Part shown: piece by piece, positions 1 to 9,030 of the stretch
Layout: each line of letters starts with the position of its first letter
How positions within the stretch are numbered: position 1 is the stretch's first letter
Assembly: GCA_018401455.1 (NCBI GenBank)
Contig: JAGYKU010000002.1
Coordinates: forward strand, 54,100 to 118,099
Reading direction: 5' to 3'
DNA length: 64,000 nucleotides
Source: Flavobacteriales bacterium
Lineage (GTDB): Bacteria > Bacteroidota > Bacteroidia > Flavobacteriales_D > Parvicellaceae
Made by a program: the position numbers and the translations under genes
The notes under the pieces: model-generated
The model's input: the letters and a program-made list of their open reading frames with translations, nothing else
What the model was told of the DNA's origin: nothing
Database searches by the model: none

Positions 1-1
1 A

Positions 2-1000
2 TTTGCTCCCAATACAACTGTCAATAATGTTGTATTAGTGCCCGTTCCTGGATTCAAAAAAGTGAATAAGATTCTAAGAATATTTTTCGAAAAGAAAAAA
101 GTTTTAAAAGTTGCTTTATCGATTGATGCCGCTATTTATCATTTGCATGACCCAGAACTGTTATCTTTTGTAAAACCATTACAAAAAAAAGGTAAGAAAG
201 TGATTTTTGATTCTCATGAAAATGTAGCAGCGACCATTCTTGAAAAAGAATGGATTCCATTCAAATGGATGAGAAAATTGGTTTCAAAACTTTATGCTAA
301 TTATGAAAAACGAATTTGCCGTAAAGTTGATGGAGTGATTTCAGTCCTGCCAGAAATCACAAAAATATTTAATTACACGCTAACAGAAACTATTTATAAT
401 TATCCTATCATTAATGAATTAAATAGAGAAATAGCAAGTAAAGAAATCAGTGACCCCTTCAAGATTATCTACAATGGAGGTTTGACAAAAATTAGAGGCA
501 TCAAAGATATGTGTGAGGCATTGAATTTTTTGGAGAATGGCAAATACCAACTCATATTATTGGGCTCTTGGGAAAGTGAAAAGTATAAGGAAGATTGTAT
601 CGGTTCTGTAAAAAATAAAGCTATGGTCTGTTACAAAGGGAATATGTCGTTTGAAGATTGTCAAAAAGAATTAAGTCAAGCAAATATGGGGATTATTACA
701 TTTCATAAAGTTCCAAATCATTTAGTATCTTTACCTAATAAATCTTTTGAATTTATCATGAATGGACTTCCAATGGTAATGTCTGATATTGATTTTTGGA
801 AAAGTGAATTCAAAGCATCAGCTACGTTTGTAGATCCTTATCGTCCAGAACTTATTGCAAATGGTATAAAGAAAGTGAAAGAAAACTATAGCAATGAAAT
901 TCAAAATATTATGTTAAAACGCCAAGAGGTTATAGAAAATCAAAGTTGGCAGAGTCAAGAAAAGAAATTGGTTGACTTTTACTTAAAAATACTTCAATAA
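2..1000 (+). CDS. glycosyltransferase, GT4-like, 5' end outside window
   Basis: Probable GT-B fold glycosyltransferase of a surface polysaccharide locus. The frame is open back to base 2, so the GTG at 38 is internal and the true start lies outside the window. The motif YHLHDPELL sits near residue 32 counted from that GTG and is typical of GT4-like enzymes in O-antigen and capsule clusters. A second Rossmann half follows with YNGGLTKIRGI, where a donor-binding domain usually begins, and a late PNKSFEFIMNGLPMV segment resembles the nucleotide-sugar binding region. The downstream flippase, polymerase, second glycosyltransferase and aminotransferase support a role in making the repeat unit. Sugar donor and acceptor cannot be read from the sequence. 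Confidence 0.8.
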   Translation, partial: FAPNTTVNNVVLVPVPGFKKVNKILRIFFEKKKVLKVALSIDAAIYHLHDPELLSFVKPLQKKGKKVIFDSHENVAATILEKEWIPFKWMRKLVSKLYANYEKRICRKVDGVISVLPEITKIFNYTLTETIYNYPIINELNREIASKEISDPFKIIYNGGLTKIRGIKDMCEALNFLENGKYQLILLGSWESEKYKEDCIGSVKNKAMVCYKGNMSFEDCQKELSQANMGIITFHKVPNHLVSLPNKSFEFIMNGLPMVMSDIDFWKSEFKASATFVDPYRPELIANGIKKVKENYSNEIQNIMLKRQEVIENQSWQSQEKKLVDFYLKILQ

Positions 1001-1041
1001 TTTTCTTAAGTCGAACTTTATTTCGTGTTTATATTACAGAA

Positions 1042-2089
1042 TTATGGCTCAGTAAACAATAAAAATAGTTCGTTAAGAAATTTTTTTATTTCTTGCTTTT
1101 TGTAATTTTCATCCCAAAAAATAGCGTCTGAACCGATAAGAATTAATTTTCCATTAGAAACTTTTGACGTAGATACAGTCAAATATCCTTTTCCTTTATT
1201 GTTTTCTGTTTCTGTTAATTTTTGAATCCCCAGTTCTTTGTGGGTGTAGTTTGTGTCTCCCCAATAAGCGCTACTCCAAACTTCATTGATCAAACAAAGT
1301 TCTTTGGCACTTATTTTTTCATGATTCAATTTCAAACATCCATCAGTTTTTCCTCCATAGGAATAGTGTAATGGAATCTTAGGTTTAGGTTTTTTCCAAT
1401 TGCCTAAAGTATCCTTTTGTTTGATTATTGATTTGTTTGAAAACTCAATATTGTATTCGCAAAACAAAGGGCACATTACAAGAATGTTACCGCCAGAATC
1501 AACAAATTGAATTAAATTATTCATGATCTCTTGATTTAAATAATTTAAAGTGCCATACAGGATTAAGTATTTTGTATTCCCGAAGTATTTTAAGTCTAGC
1601 AAATCATTTTCAGAAATCACAGTGTATGAACGATCTTGCATCCAGTCAAAAAAGTTAGCATCAATGTGAGTGAAAGTAGAATATAAGTCGATGTCTAAAC
1701 TGTCTGTAAATGTATTTATTCGTGTTTCGCCATCAACTTTTTCGTATAAGTAATTATTTATAAACGGATAAACTATTGTGATTTCTTTTGGAATTTCACT
1801 TTTGATGACAATTGGATAAGTGTCGTTAATGATATATAAACCAGGGGTTTTGATTGTAAAACTCGAGTTTTCTAATTTTATTTCCTTCGTATTTCCATCA
1901 TAAATACTCTTAAGAGATATTTCATTGCTTGTTAATGAAGGTAGCAAATTTCAATTGGTTCGTTTGAATAATAGGAGTATTTATTGAAAGACAAAGACGC
2001 TAATGGTGTCTTTAATATAATTTTACTATAATAATAATCATAAGTGATATTATTATTAGCAACTTTACTATCTTTAGCTCTTGAAACAT
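1042..2089 (-). CDS. membrane-anchored or secreted protein, GATase-like/dimethylformamidase-like, two frameshifts
   Basis: The 1042-1947 frame is open but has no good start. Reading upstream, an ATG at 2089 begins MFQELKIVKLL followed by a long isoleucine-rich hydrophobic segment, a convincing signal or anchor. That frame is lost near 2010, where one missing T would join it to KTPLASLSFNKYSYY, and is lost again near 1945, where one missing T would join EPIEI to LPSLTSNEI. The joined protein is about 350 residues. Its middle (ILYGTLNYL, then FVDSGGNILVMCP) resembles the class I amidotransferase-like fold of N,N-dimethylformamidase beta-subunit relatives; this is a weak match made by eye. It is divergent from the polysaccharide polymerase gene, with almost no space between the starts. 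Confidence 0.5.
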
Positions 2090-2097
2090 TTGAATTT

Positions 2098-3306
2098 TTG
2101 AACAAAATTAAATTAAAATATAACTTAAACGAGTATAGTTTTTCAATTTTGGCTTTTGTCATTCCGATTTATCCAAAGTTAATTCCTTTTTCAATAGCAA
2201 TTTGTTTTTTAACAAGTTTGTTAGATTTTTCATTTTCTATCAAAAAAATAAAGATATACTTGCCTTTATTACTCTATTTTTTTGTAATTCTTTTAGGTTT
2301 TTTTCTAAGTTCTAATATAGAAAAGTATTTTTTTGAGGTTGAGTTAAACCTATCTTTTCTAATGATCCCACTTGCTTTAATTTTTTCAAAAACTTCATTG
2401 TTTCTAATAAGGAATAAGATTTTTATAAGTTTCGTAGAAGGTTTATTGATAAGTATTTTGCTTTCATTTTTTTCATTACTTGTGAATATAAACTCTATAC
2501 AGAGTATTGAGGATGTATTGTACAATAATTTGAGTGTTTTTTATCACCCAAGTTATATGTCGATGTACTTTACTTTTGGAATTTTAATTTTATGGAACAG
2601 TAAAATAAATAAAGAGACATTTTTTTCAAAAAGAATTACAAACATATTGCTTATTATTTTTAGTTTTTATGTGATTCTTTTAATGTCGAAAACAGCTTTG
2701 TTATTGTTGGTGTTTATTCATTTATATTGCGGGTTTGTTTGGATGCATAAAACCAAGATTTGGAAATCTTTTGCTTTAGCATTTACATTAGGCATTACTT
2801 TCTTTATTATTGGATACTCCTCTTCTACATATGTTCAAAATAGAATAGATAATGTTTTTGAGATGTCTTCCAAAGACAATTCAGGCTCTACAGGAATGAG
2901 GATTATAGCATGGAATGCATCATTGAAATTGATTAAGCAAAATCCAGTATTGGGTTGTGGAGTCGGTGATTTTGAAGATGAATTGTCGCTTGATTATATG
3001 AGAAATAAGAATTATAAAATGGCAAAATCCAAAATAAATGCACACAATCAATATTTGCAAACGACAGGAAAAAGTGGAGTCGTTGGTTTGCTATCATTGT
3101 TGTTGATTTTTTATGTTGCAATTGTAAAGAATAAATCTAGAATTTCTATTTTATTTTTATGGATAATTGGATTCAATTTTTTAACAGAATCTATACTGCA
3201 AACGCAAGCAGGAATTGTCTTTTTTGTGTTTTTTATATCTTTGTTTTCTAGTAAAGAAAAAGAAGGTGTTTTTGAACCTAAGATCACAAAAGTATCTATT
3301 GAATAA
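2098..3306 (+). CDS. O-antigen ligase/polymerase family (WaaL/Wzy-like) membrane protein
   Basis: Polytopic inner-membrane protein of about 402 residues with roughly ten hydrophobic segments. The long periplasmic loop carries SSKDNSGSTGMRIIAWNASL, then NPVLGCGVGDF and AHNQYLQTTGKSGVVGL. The RxxxW, PxxGxGxG and HNxYL pattern is the signature of the Wzy_C/O-antigen ligase family, which polymerises O-antigen or ligates it to a lipid carrier. I place the start at the TTG at 2098 (MNKIKLKYN); the GTG at 2044 would add residues that lie inside the divergent gene. No ATG is available near the N-terminus. The next gene is a flippase, as expected for a Wzx/Wzy-dependent pathway. Ligase and polymerase cannot be separated from the sequence. 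Confidence 0.85.
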   Translation: MNKIKLKYNLNEYSFSILAFVIPIYPKLIPFSIAICFLTSLLDFSFSIKKIKIYLPLLLYFFVILLGFFLSSNIEKYFFEVELNLSFLMIPLALIFSKTSLFLIRNKIFISFVEGLLISILLSFFSLLVNINSIQSIEDVLYNNLSVFYHPSYMSMYFTFGILILWNSKINKETFFSKRITNILLIIFSFYVILLMSKTALLLLVFIHLYCGFVWMHKTKIWKSFALAFTLGITFFIIGYSSSTYVQNRIDNVFEMSSKDNSGSTGMRIIAWNASLKLIKQNPVLGCGVGDFEDELSLDYMRNKNYKMAKSKINAHNQYLQTTGKSGVVGLLSLLLIFYVAIVKNKSRISILFLWIIGFNFLTESILQTQAGIVFFVFFISLFSSKEKEGVFEPKITKVSIE

Positions 3307-3369
3307 TAGGTTTTAAACCGATTGTATTTTTGAATTATACTTTAATTAATATCGATACGTTTAGTCAAT

Positions 3370-4644
3370 ATGCCAGAGGGAATAGATAAGAAATCAACCA
3401 TAAGGAATGTCGCAACTTTAATGTCAGGAACTTTTCTTGCACAAATTGTGTCTTTGATTTCGCTTCCTATTTTACAAAGGTATTTTTATACGCCAGAAGA
3501 TTTTGGTAATTTCATGTGGTTTTTTGAATTTGTAGCAATTTTCGCAACAATTGGAGCGCTTAGATTAGAAACTGGTGTGATTTTAGAAAAAGAAGAAAGA
3601 AGCGCCAGAATACTTACCGAATTGTCGATTAAAATTTTAATCATTTCATCACTGGTGGGTTTAATTTTCGCTATTATTGGCAGTTTTTTTAGTGCAAGTT
3701 TTAATGCTGTCTTGAACAATTCAATATTGTTTTTTCTTATTCCAGTTGGGATATTTTCAATTGGATTGGTTCAAATATTTAATTCTTGGTTTACAAGAGC
3801 GCAAAAATTTAAAACAATTGCAGTCAATAAATTTGGTCAAAATGCTTTCGCTTCATTAGGGCAATTTGGTTTCGCAATCACTAAGTTATCAAGTTTAGGA
3901 CTTATATTGGGTAGAGTTTTTGGAAATGTGTATGCATCTATCTTTTTAGGTTATAGATATTTCAAGAATAAAACAATAAAAAATAAAGTTCAGAAAAATG
4001 AAGCAATCCAATTATTAAAAAAACACAAAAACTTCGTCTTATTCACAACTCCCGGAACACTCATAGGAACTTATATCAATTTTTTATTAATTGATTTGTT
4101 CTTGTACTATTATGGCGCTAGTGTATCGGGTGAAATAGGCGCTTCAAAATATTATATTGGTGTAGGTTTTTCACTTTTTTCAACTGCATTTGCTCAAGTT
4201 TTTTATAGTGATATTGCCAAAATAAATGATAAAAAACAGTTGAGGAATTTATATTCTTTTTGGTTAAAAAGATTGGTTTTAATTGGTGTGATAGCGGTCT
4301 TTGTCATTTTTATGATTCCCAATACTCTAGTGGTTTTGATTTTGGGTGAAAAATGGTCCAGTTTACTGCCAACACTAAAAATAATGTCTATTTGGATGTC
4401 CGTGATGTTTGTCTCATCTTCACTTTCTTATATATACATAAAATTGAACCGTCAAAAAACGACACTTATATTTGATATTTTTCACCTTATAGCTATTTAT
4501 CTTAGTGTTTATATTTCATTCAAATTGTATAATGATTTTTATGTAAGTCTAATATGGTTTACACTAGCCCAAACAATTTACTATATTTTAGCAATATTTG
4601 CGGCTTACTTTTTTATGAGTAAATACGATCCGAAAGAAATTTAA
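3370..4644 (+). CDS. oligosaccharide flippase (Wzx/MATE-like)
   Basis: A 424-residue protein with about twelve membrane segments and few charged residues outside short loops. It opens with a basic stretch, then NVATLMSGTFLAQIVSLISLPILQRYF, which matches the start of polysaccharide transporters of the MOP superfamily. It probably flips undecaprenyl-linked repeat units across the inner membrane. It follows the polymerase/ligase gene by 63 bp on the same strand and is likely co-transcribed with it. Substrate is unknown. Length is normal for the family. Confidence 0.85.
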   Translation: MPEGIDKKSTIRNVATLMSGTFLAQIVSLISLPILQRYFYTPEDFGNFMWFFEFVAIFATIGALRLETGVILEKEERSARILTELSIKILIISSLVGLIFAIIGSFFSASFNAVLNNSILFFLIPVGIFSIGLVQIFNSWFTRAQKFKTIAVNKFGQNAFASLGQFGFAITKLSSLGLILGRVFGNVYASIFLGYRYFKNKTIKNKVQKNEAIQLLKKHKNFVLFTTPGTLIGTYINFLLIDLFLYYYGASVSGEIGASKYYIGVGFSLFSTAFAQVFYSDIAKINDKKQLRNLYSFWLKRLVLIGVIAVFVIFMIPNTLVVLILGEKWSSLLPTLKIMSIWMSVMFVSSSLSYIYIKLNRQKTTLIFDIFHLIAIYLSVYISFKLYNDFYVSLIWFTLAQTIYYILAIFAAYFFMSKYDPKEI

Positions 4645-4831
4645 TTTACCATTTATCGTTATTTTCTTTTATATGAAAGAAGTTGGAATTGCTCAAAATT
4701 GTAATGGGACAATTTTTTTAGAGTTTTTTCTACCCGTTCATAAAGTATTTGCCCCAACAATGTAATTTTTCATCAAAATTTATAAATTCTTCCTAAAATT
4801 GCTGAATATAATTTTAAAACCACAAGAAAAT

Positions 4832-6142
4832 ATGAAGTCGTTTACTTTTTTATTGATCCTAACTTTTCTATTAAAATCTTTAATTGCGCAAAATCCTGCT
4901 GATTATGTTATGGGAAATACTGGAGTTATAAATGATGCTAAATACACAGAAGATGTTTTGGAAAATCAATATCCAGGTTTCAAACAAGCAATGCAAAATG
5001 CTTTTGAAAATTCACATCAATTTTCAACCAAAAGTGGACAAGTACATACTGTAAATGTTGTGGTGCATGTAGTTTGGAAAGAAAATGAAGAAAATATTCC
5101 AGATTCTGTAATTTACAATCAAATGGATATTCTCAACGCAGATTTTGGAAGAACAAACGCAGATACAGTTAATCTTAGACCTATATTTCATTCTGTAGCA
5201 GGAAATCCGCACATACAATATAATTTAGTGCATATAGAAAGAGTTCAAACCAACGAAACTTTTGGACTTACTTTTTCAGGATTGCCAGATAAAGTTAAGA
5301 GAACAGCAGAAGGCGGAAGTGATGCTTGGAACACTGAATACTATATGAATATTTGGGTTTGTAAAATTCAGAATACTTTTGGGGCTTTGTTTGGATATGC
5401 TTATCCACCTGCAGGATTATCTAATTGGCCTGCTGGAAGTTCTGCACCAAGCCCAGAATTAGATGGTGTTGTTTTAGATTTTAGAACCGTAGGCGACAAC
5501 AATCCTGTGCCATATCCTAATCCTGGTGGAGGTGGTGGAAATGTTGAATTCGCAGGAAGAACAGCGGTGCATGAGGTAGGACATTATCTCGGATTGAGAC
5601 ACATCTGGGGAGATGGAGGAGGATTATTCGGAGGAGAAAGTTGTGGCGAAGATGACGGTATGGCAGATACTCCCAACCAAGGTTATCAAAGTGAATTTGA
5701 CTGTAATACTTCTAATAATACCTGTATAGATAGTATTGCAGGACAACCAGACCCTAACGATTTACCTGATTTGATTGAAAACCACATGGATTATTCTTCA
5801 GAAACATGCAAAAATATGTTCACGATAGATCAAGCAATGCACATGAGAGGTGTTTTGGAAAACGAAAGATTTGGATTGATTTCTGGGCTCGCAAGTATTG
5901 AGAATGTTGAACTTTTAAACTTTGATTTGTTTCCAAACCCATCTTCAGATGTGGTTACTTTAAGAATGGACCATCAAAATGCTAATGTTAAAGTGTTTGA
6001 TGCTTATGGTAGATTGATTTTTAGCGAGAATATCAGTAAAGAAATGCACACTATTTCTTGTAGCGATTGGGCAAAAGGTGTTTACTATTTTTCAATTGAA
6101 CAAGACCATAAGATGGCAACTAAGATGTTTGTGAAAAAATAG
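4832..6142 (+). CDS. secreted M43 (pappalysin-type) zinc metalloprotease with T9SS sorting domain
   Basis: The start is the ATG at 4832, which opens a clean signal peptide (MKSFTFLLILTFLLKSLIAQ); the frame is open to a TTG at 4799 but those extra residues do not fit a secreted protein. HEVGHYLGLRH at residues 247-257 is the extended zinc motif HExxHxxGxxH of metzincins, and NHMDYS at 317-322 supplies the Met-turn. Cysteines around GESCGEDDGMADTP are typical of M43B cytophagalysins. The last 70 residues (FDLFPNPSSD ... GVYYFSI ... MFVKK) form a type A T9SS sorting domain, so the enzyme is exported and probably surface-bound or released. It sits between polysaccharide genes but has no obvious role in that pathway. 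Confidence 0.92.
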   Translation: MKSFTFLLILTFLLKSLIAQNPADYVMGNTGVINDAKYTEDVLENQYPGFKQAMQNAFENSHQFSTKSGQVHTVNVVVHVVWKENEENIPDSVIYNQMDILNADFGRTNADTVNLRPIFHSVAGNPHIQYNLVHIERVQTNETFGLTFSGLPDKVKRTAEGGSDAWNTEYYMNIWVCKIQNTFGALFGYAYPPAGLSNWPAGSSAPSPELDGVVLDFRTVGDNNPVPYPNPGGGGGNVEFAGRTAVHEVGHYLGLRHIWGDGGGLFGGESCGEDDGMADTPNQGYQSEFDCNTSNNTCIDSIAGQPDPNDLPDLIENHMDYSSETCKNMFTIDQAMHMRGVLENERFGLISGLASIENVELLNFDLFPNPSSDVVTLRMDHQNANVKVFDAYGRLIFSENISKEMHTISCSDWAKGVYYFSIEQDHKMATKMFVKK

Positions 6143-6195
6143 TTCATTTTTAAATTTAGTTTTTCCTAATTCTTTTCAGGTTTAAAATTATAACT

Positions 6196-6203
6196 TAGTT
6201 TTG
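6196..6203 (+). promoter_or_regulatory. Bacteroidetes-type -7 box (TAGTTTTG)
   Basis: Matches TAnnTTTG and lies 33 bp before the glycosyltransferase start at 6237. No convincing TTTG -33 element is seen at the right distance, so this is tentative. Confidence 0.3.
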
Positions 6204-6236
6204 TCGTTTAGATTTTAGTTATACCGAAAGAATTTA

Positions 6237-7472
6237 ATGAAATTACTCATTGTTACACAATATTTTCCTCCTGAAATAGGAGCGCCTCAAAACAGGTTGT
6301 TTGAATTAGCTGTGAGGTTGCAAAATTCTGGTGTGGATGTAACAGTGATTACTGCTATGCCCAATTATCCCCAAATGGTCATTCATAAAGAATATGTAGG
6401 TAAAAAGTATGCTTTTGAAAAAATAGGAGAAATAAAAGTGCATAGAACAAGTATTTATGTTTCCCAAAATAAATCAATCATTAGCAGGCTTAGAAATTAT
6501 TTCTCCTTTGTTTGGAGTTCCTATTTTACAGGTTCTAAGAAAGTTGACGACAAATACGATTTTGTGCTTTGCGAATCTCCACCTTTGTTCTTGGGAATTT
6601 CGGCATACAAAATTGCCAAAAAGAAAAAAGCAAAATTTATATTCAATGTTTCAGATTTATGGCCAGAAAGTGCCGAAAAAATGGAGATTGTTACCAATAA
6701 GTTTTTTTTGAAATTAGCGACAAAATTAGAAGAGTTTCTCTACAAAAAATCTGATTTAATAACAGGGCAAACACAAGGAATTGTTGCAAATATCCAAACA
6801 AGATTCCCTCAAAAAAATGTTTATTGGCTTCCCAATGGTGTAGATTTAAACTATTTCCAACCTTCAAAAGACAAAAATACCCAATGGAGAAAAGACAATG
6901 ATTTCAAAAGTTATGATGTATTGTTTTTTTATGGTGGAATATTAGGGTATGCTCAAGGTTTGGAGACCATTCTTCATGCGGCTCATAAAATCAGTAATCA
7001 TAAAGCAAAGTTTATTTTTATGGGAAGTGGCCCAGAAAAAGATAAATTAATTCAAATTAAAAATCAACTTTCCTTAGTCAATGTTTTCTTTTTTGATGCA
7101 GTAAGTAAAGCAGAAATGCCAGAAATTCTTAATAGTATTGATGCTGCTATTATTCCATTGAAAAAACTAGATTTATTCAAAGGGGCAATTCCTTCCAAAA
7201 TATTTGAAGCTTTAGCCATGGAAATTCCTTTGGTTTTAGGCGTAGATGGAGAAGCTCGAGAATTATTTATAGAGAAAGGAAACTGTGGATTGTATTTTGA
7301 GCCTGAAAATGTTCAAGAACTCCAAGAAGCCATTCAAAAAATACTTGACGAACCTCAATTAATGGAAACCTTTGGGAGCAACGGTAGAAAATTTGCCGAT
7401 CAGCATTTTAATAGAAACAATATCGCAAACGCATTCAAAGTTGAATTAGAAAAGTTGAATGTAACTGATTAA
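6237..7472 (+). CDS. WbuB-like glycosyltransferase (GT4)
   Basis: A 411-residue soluble or peripheral glycosyltransferase. The N-terminus MKLLIVTQYFPPEIGAPQNR and the following TAMPNYPQ are hallmarks of the WbuB/fucosaminyltransferase branch of GT4. The C-terminal Rossmann half has FFYGGILGYAQGLET and a late EALAMEIPLVLGVDGEARELF block that binds the nucleotide sugar. Enzymes of this branch often act early on lipid-linked amino-sugar intermediates; the donor here is inferred, not seen. A DegT-type sugar aminotransferase follows 39 bp downstream on the same strand, in keeping with an amino sugar in the glycan. Confidence 0.85.
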   Translation: MKLLIVTQYFPPEIGAPQNRLFELAVRLQNSGVDVTVITAMPNYPQMVIHKEYVGKKYAFEKIGEIKVHRTSIYVSQNKSIISRLRNYFSFVWSSYFTGSKKVDDKYDFVLCESPPLFLGISAYKIAKKKKAKFIFNVSDLWPESAEKMEIVTNKFFLKLATKLEEFLYKKSDLITGQTQGIVANIQTRFPQKNVYWLPNGVDLNYFQPSKDKNTQWRKDNDFKSYDVLFFYGGILGYAQGLETILHAAHKISNHKAKFIFMGSGPEKDKLIQIKNQLSLVNVFFFDAVSKAEMPEILNSIDAAIIPLKKLDLFKGAIPSKIFEALAMEIPLVLGVDGEARELFIEKGNCGLYFEPENVQELQEAIQKILDEPQLMETFGSNGRKFADQHFNRNNIANAFKVELEKLNVTD

Positions 7473-7511
7473 TTGTTTATTTTTACAAAAATAATTTAAC
7501 ATCATAGCATT

Positions 7512-8723
7512 ATGATTCCATTTTCACCACCTAGAATTGACCAAAAAACAATAGACTCTGTTACAGAAGCATTACAATCTGGTTGGATTTCTACAGGGCC
7601 CAAAACCAAACTTTTTGAAGAGCAATTGGCAAAATATGTTGGAACAGACCATATTGTTTGTCTCAATAGTGCTACTGCTGGTATGCAGTTGATTCTAAAT
7701 TGGCTAGGTGTAAAAGAAGGGGATGAGGTAATTGTACCTGCCTACACTTATTGCGCAACTGCAAATGTAGTGTTTCACAGAGGCGCAACCCCCATTTTGG
7801 TGGACGTAAATCCAAATGATTTTAATATCAGCGTTGAAGCGATTAAAAAAGCAATTACTCACAAAACAAAGGCAATTATCGCTGTGGATATTGCAGGATT
7901 TCCTGCCGATTATGCCGAAATTATTTCGCTCATCAATTCTGAGGAATGTAAAGCAAAGTTTCAACCTAATAATCCAATTCAAGAAAAATTAGGAAGAATC
8001 ATGTTGATTGCGGATGCAGCACATAGTATTGGCGCAAAGTATAAAGAGGAATTTACAGGTCATCAGGCAGATATGTCATCCTATTCTTTTCATGCTGTAA
8101 AAAACCTAACTACTGCCGAAGGAGGTGCCGTTTGTTTCAATGTTGCTGATAAATTTGATCACGCTACTATAAAACAACAATTCAAAGTGTCATCTCTTCA
8201 TGGACAAACCAAAGATGCGTTCAGTAAAGTGCAATTAGGAGCTTGGAGATACGATATTATAGAAGCAGGTTTCAAATGTAATATGACTGATTTGCAGGCT
8301 GCAATAGGACTTGTAGAATTGGAACGTTATGAAGACACACTTCAGAGAAGAAAGCAGATTTTTGATGCTTATACCAAAGGTTTCGAAAGTGAATCGTGGG
8401 CAATAACTCCTACTTATGAAAATGAAGATAAAATCACTTCTTATCATTTGTATATGCTCAAAATAAAAGATGTTACAGAGTCGCAAAGAGATGAGATAAT
8501 CAATGTGATTAGTGAAAATCAAGTGGCGGTAAATGTGCATTATATTCCTATTCCAATGTTAACTTTTTATAAAAACAAAGGCTACAAAATGGAAGATTAC
8601 CCCAATGCTTATAATCATTTTAAAGGAGAAATAACGTTACCTGTTTTCTACAACCTTAATGATGAACAAGTACAAATAGTTATTCAAACTGTAAAAAATG
8701 CCATTACCAAAGTTTTGGGGTAA
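7512..8723 (+). CDS. DegT/DnrJ/EryC1/StrS family PLP-dependent sugar aminotransferase
   Basis: A 403-residue fold-type I PLP enzyme that probably converts a keto-sugar nucleotide to the amino sugar. It opens with PFSPPRIDQ and SGWISTGPKTKLFEEQLAKY, typical of the family. LNSATAGMQL binds the cofactor phosphate, DAAHSIGA (Asp168) contacts the PLP ring, and FHAVKNLTTAEGG supplies the Schiff-base lysine Lys197. Length is standard. It is probably in an operon with the glycosyltransferase before it and seems to be the last gene of the polysaccharide locus here, since an intergenic stretch with repeats follows. Confidence 0.9.
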   Translation: MIPFSPPRIDQKTIDSVTEALQSGWISTGPKTKLFEEQLAKYVGTDHIVCLNSATAGMQLILNWLGVKEGDEVIVPAYTYCATANVVFHRGATPILVDVNPNDFNISVEAIKKAITHKTKAIIAVDIAGFPADYAEIISLINSEECKAKFQPNNPIQEKLGRIMLIADAAHSIGAKYKEEFTGHQADMSSYSFHAVKNLTTAEGGAVCFNVADKFDHATIKQQFKVSSLHGQTKDAFSKVQLGAWRYDIIEAGFKCNMTDLQAAIGLVELERYEDTLQRRKQIFDAYTKGFESESWAITPTYENEDKITSYHLYMLKIKDVTESQRDEIINVISENQVAVNVHYIPIPMLTFYKNKGYKMEDYPNAYNHFKGEITLPVFYNLNDEQVQIVIQTVKNAITKVLG

Positions 8724-9030
8724 ATCAATTTTGACATTTTACATAGAAAACTTTGCGTCTTAGCGCCTTTGCGAGATAAAATAGAATTAACAAATGCCAT
8801 AGACTAATGTCCTCAAAAGCACTAAGAAATAAAACATTTTCTAGAGTTTACCACTTTGAGCACTTTGCGGTTAAAAAATATTTTTTGTAGTTCAAGGTTT
8901 GAAAATTACGATAGGTCAAAAATTTATAGATGCTTTAGTCAATTCAAATGCGTCTATGCGAGAGATTTTTATACATCAAGCACATAAAGAATTCAATTAG
9001 TTTTTTTACATTTGTTTTTAAATCAATGAG
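8724..9030. repeat. intergenic region with 'CTTTGCG' dispersed repeat
   Basis: No gene is seen in these 307 bp. CTTTGCGTCTTAGCGCCTTT at 8751-8770 continues to about 8779, and CTTTGAGCACTTTGCGGTTA at 8853-8872 is a second related copy. The same word pattern recurs at 36836-36877. The promoter of the next gene lies at the right end. Confidence 0.5.
9007..9014 (+). promoter_or_regulatory. Bacteroidetes-type -7 box (TACATTTG)
   Basis: TAnnTTTG match 17 bp before the ATG at 9031. No clear -33 box. Confidence 0.4.

Noticed and set aside
4799..4831. TTG start for the M43 protease
   Set aside because: The 11 extra residues would precede a normal signal peptide that begins at the ATG at 4832.
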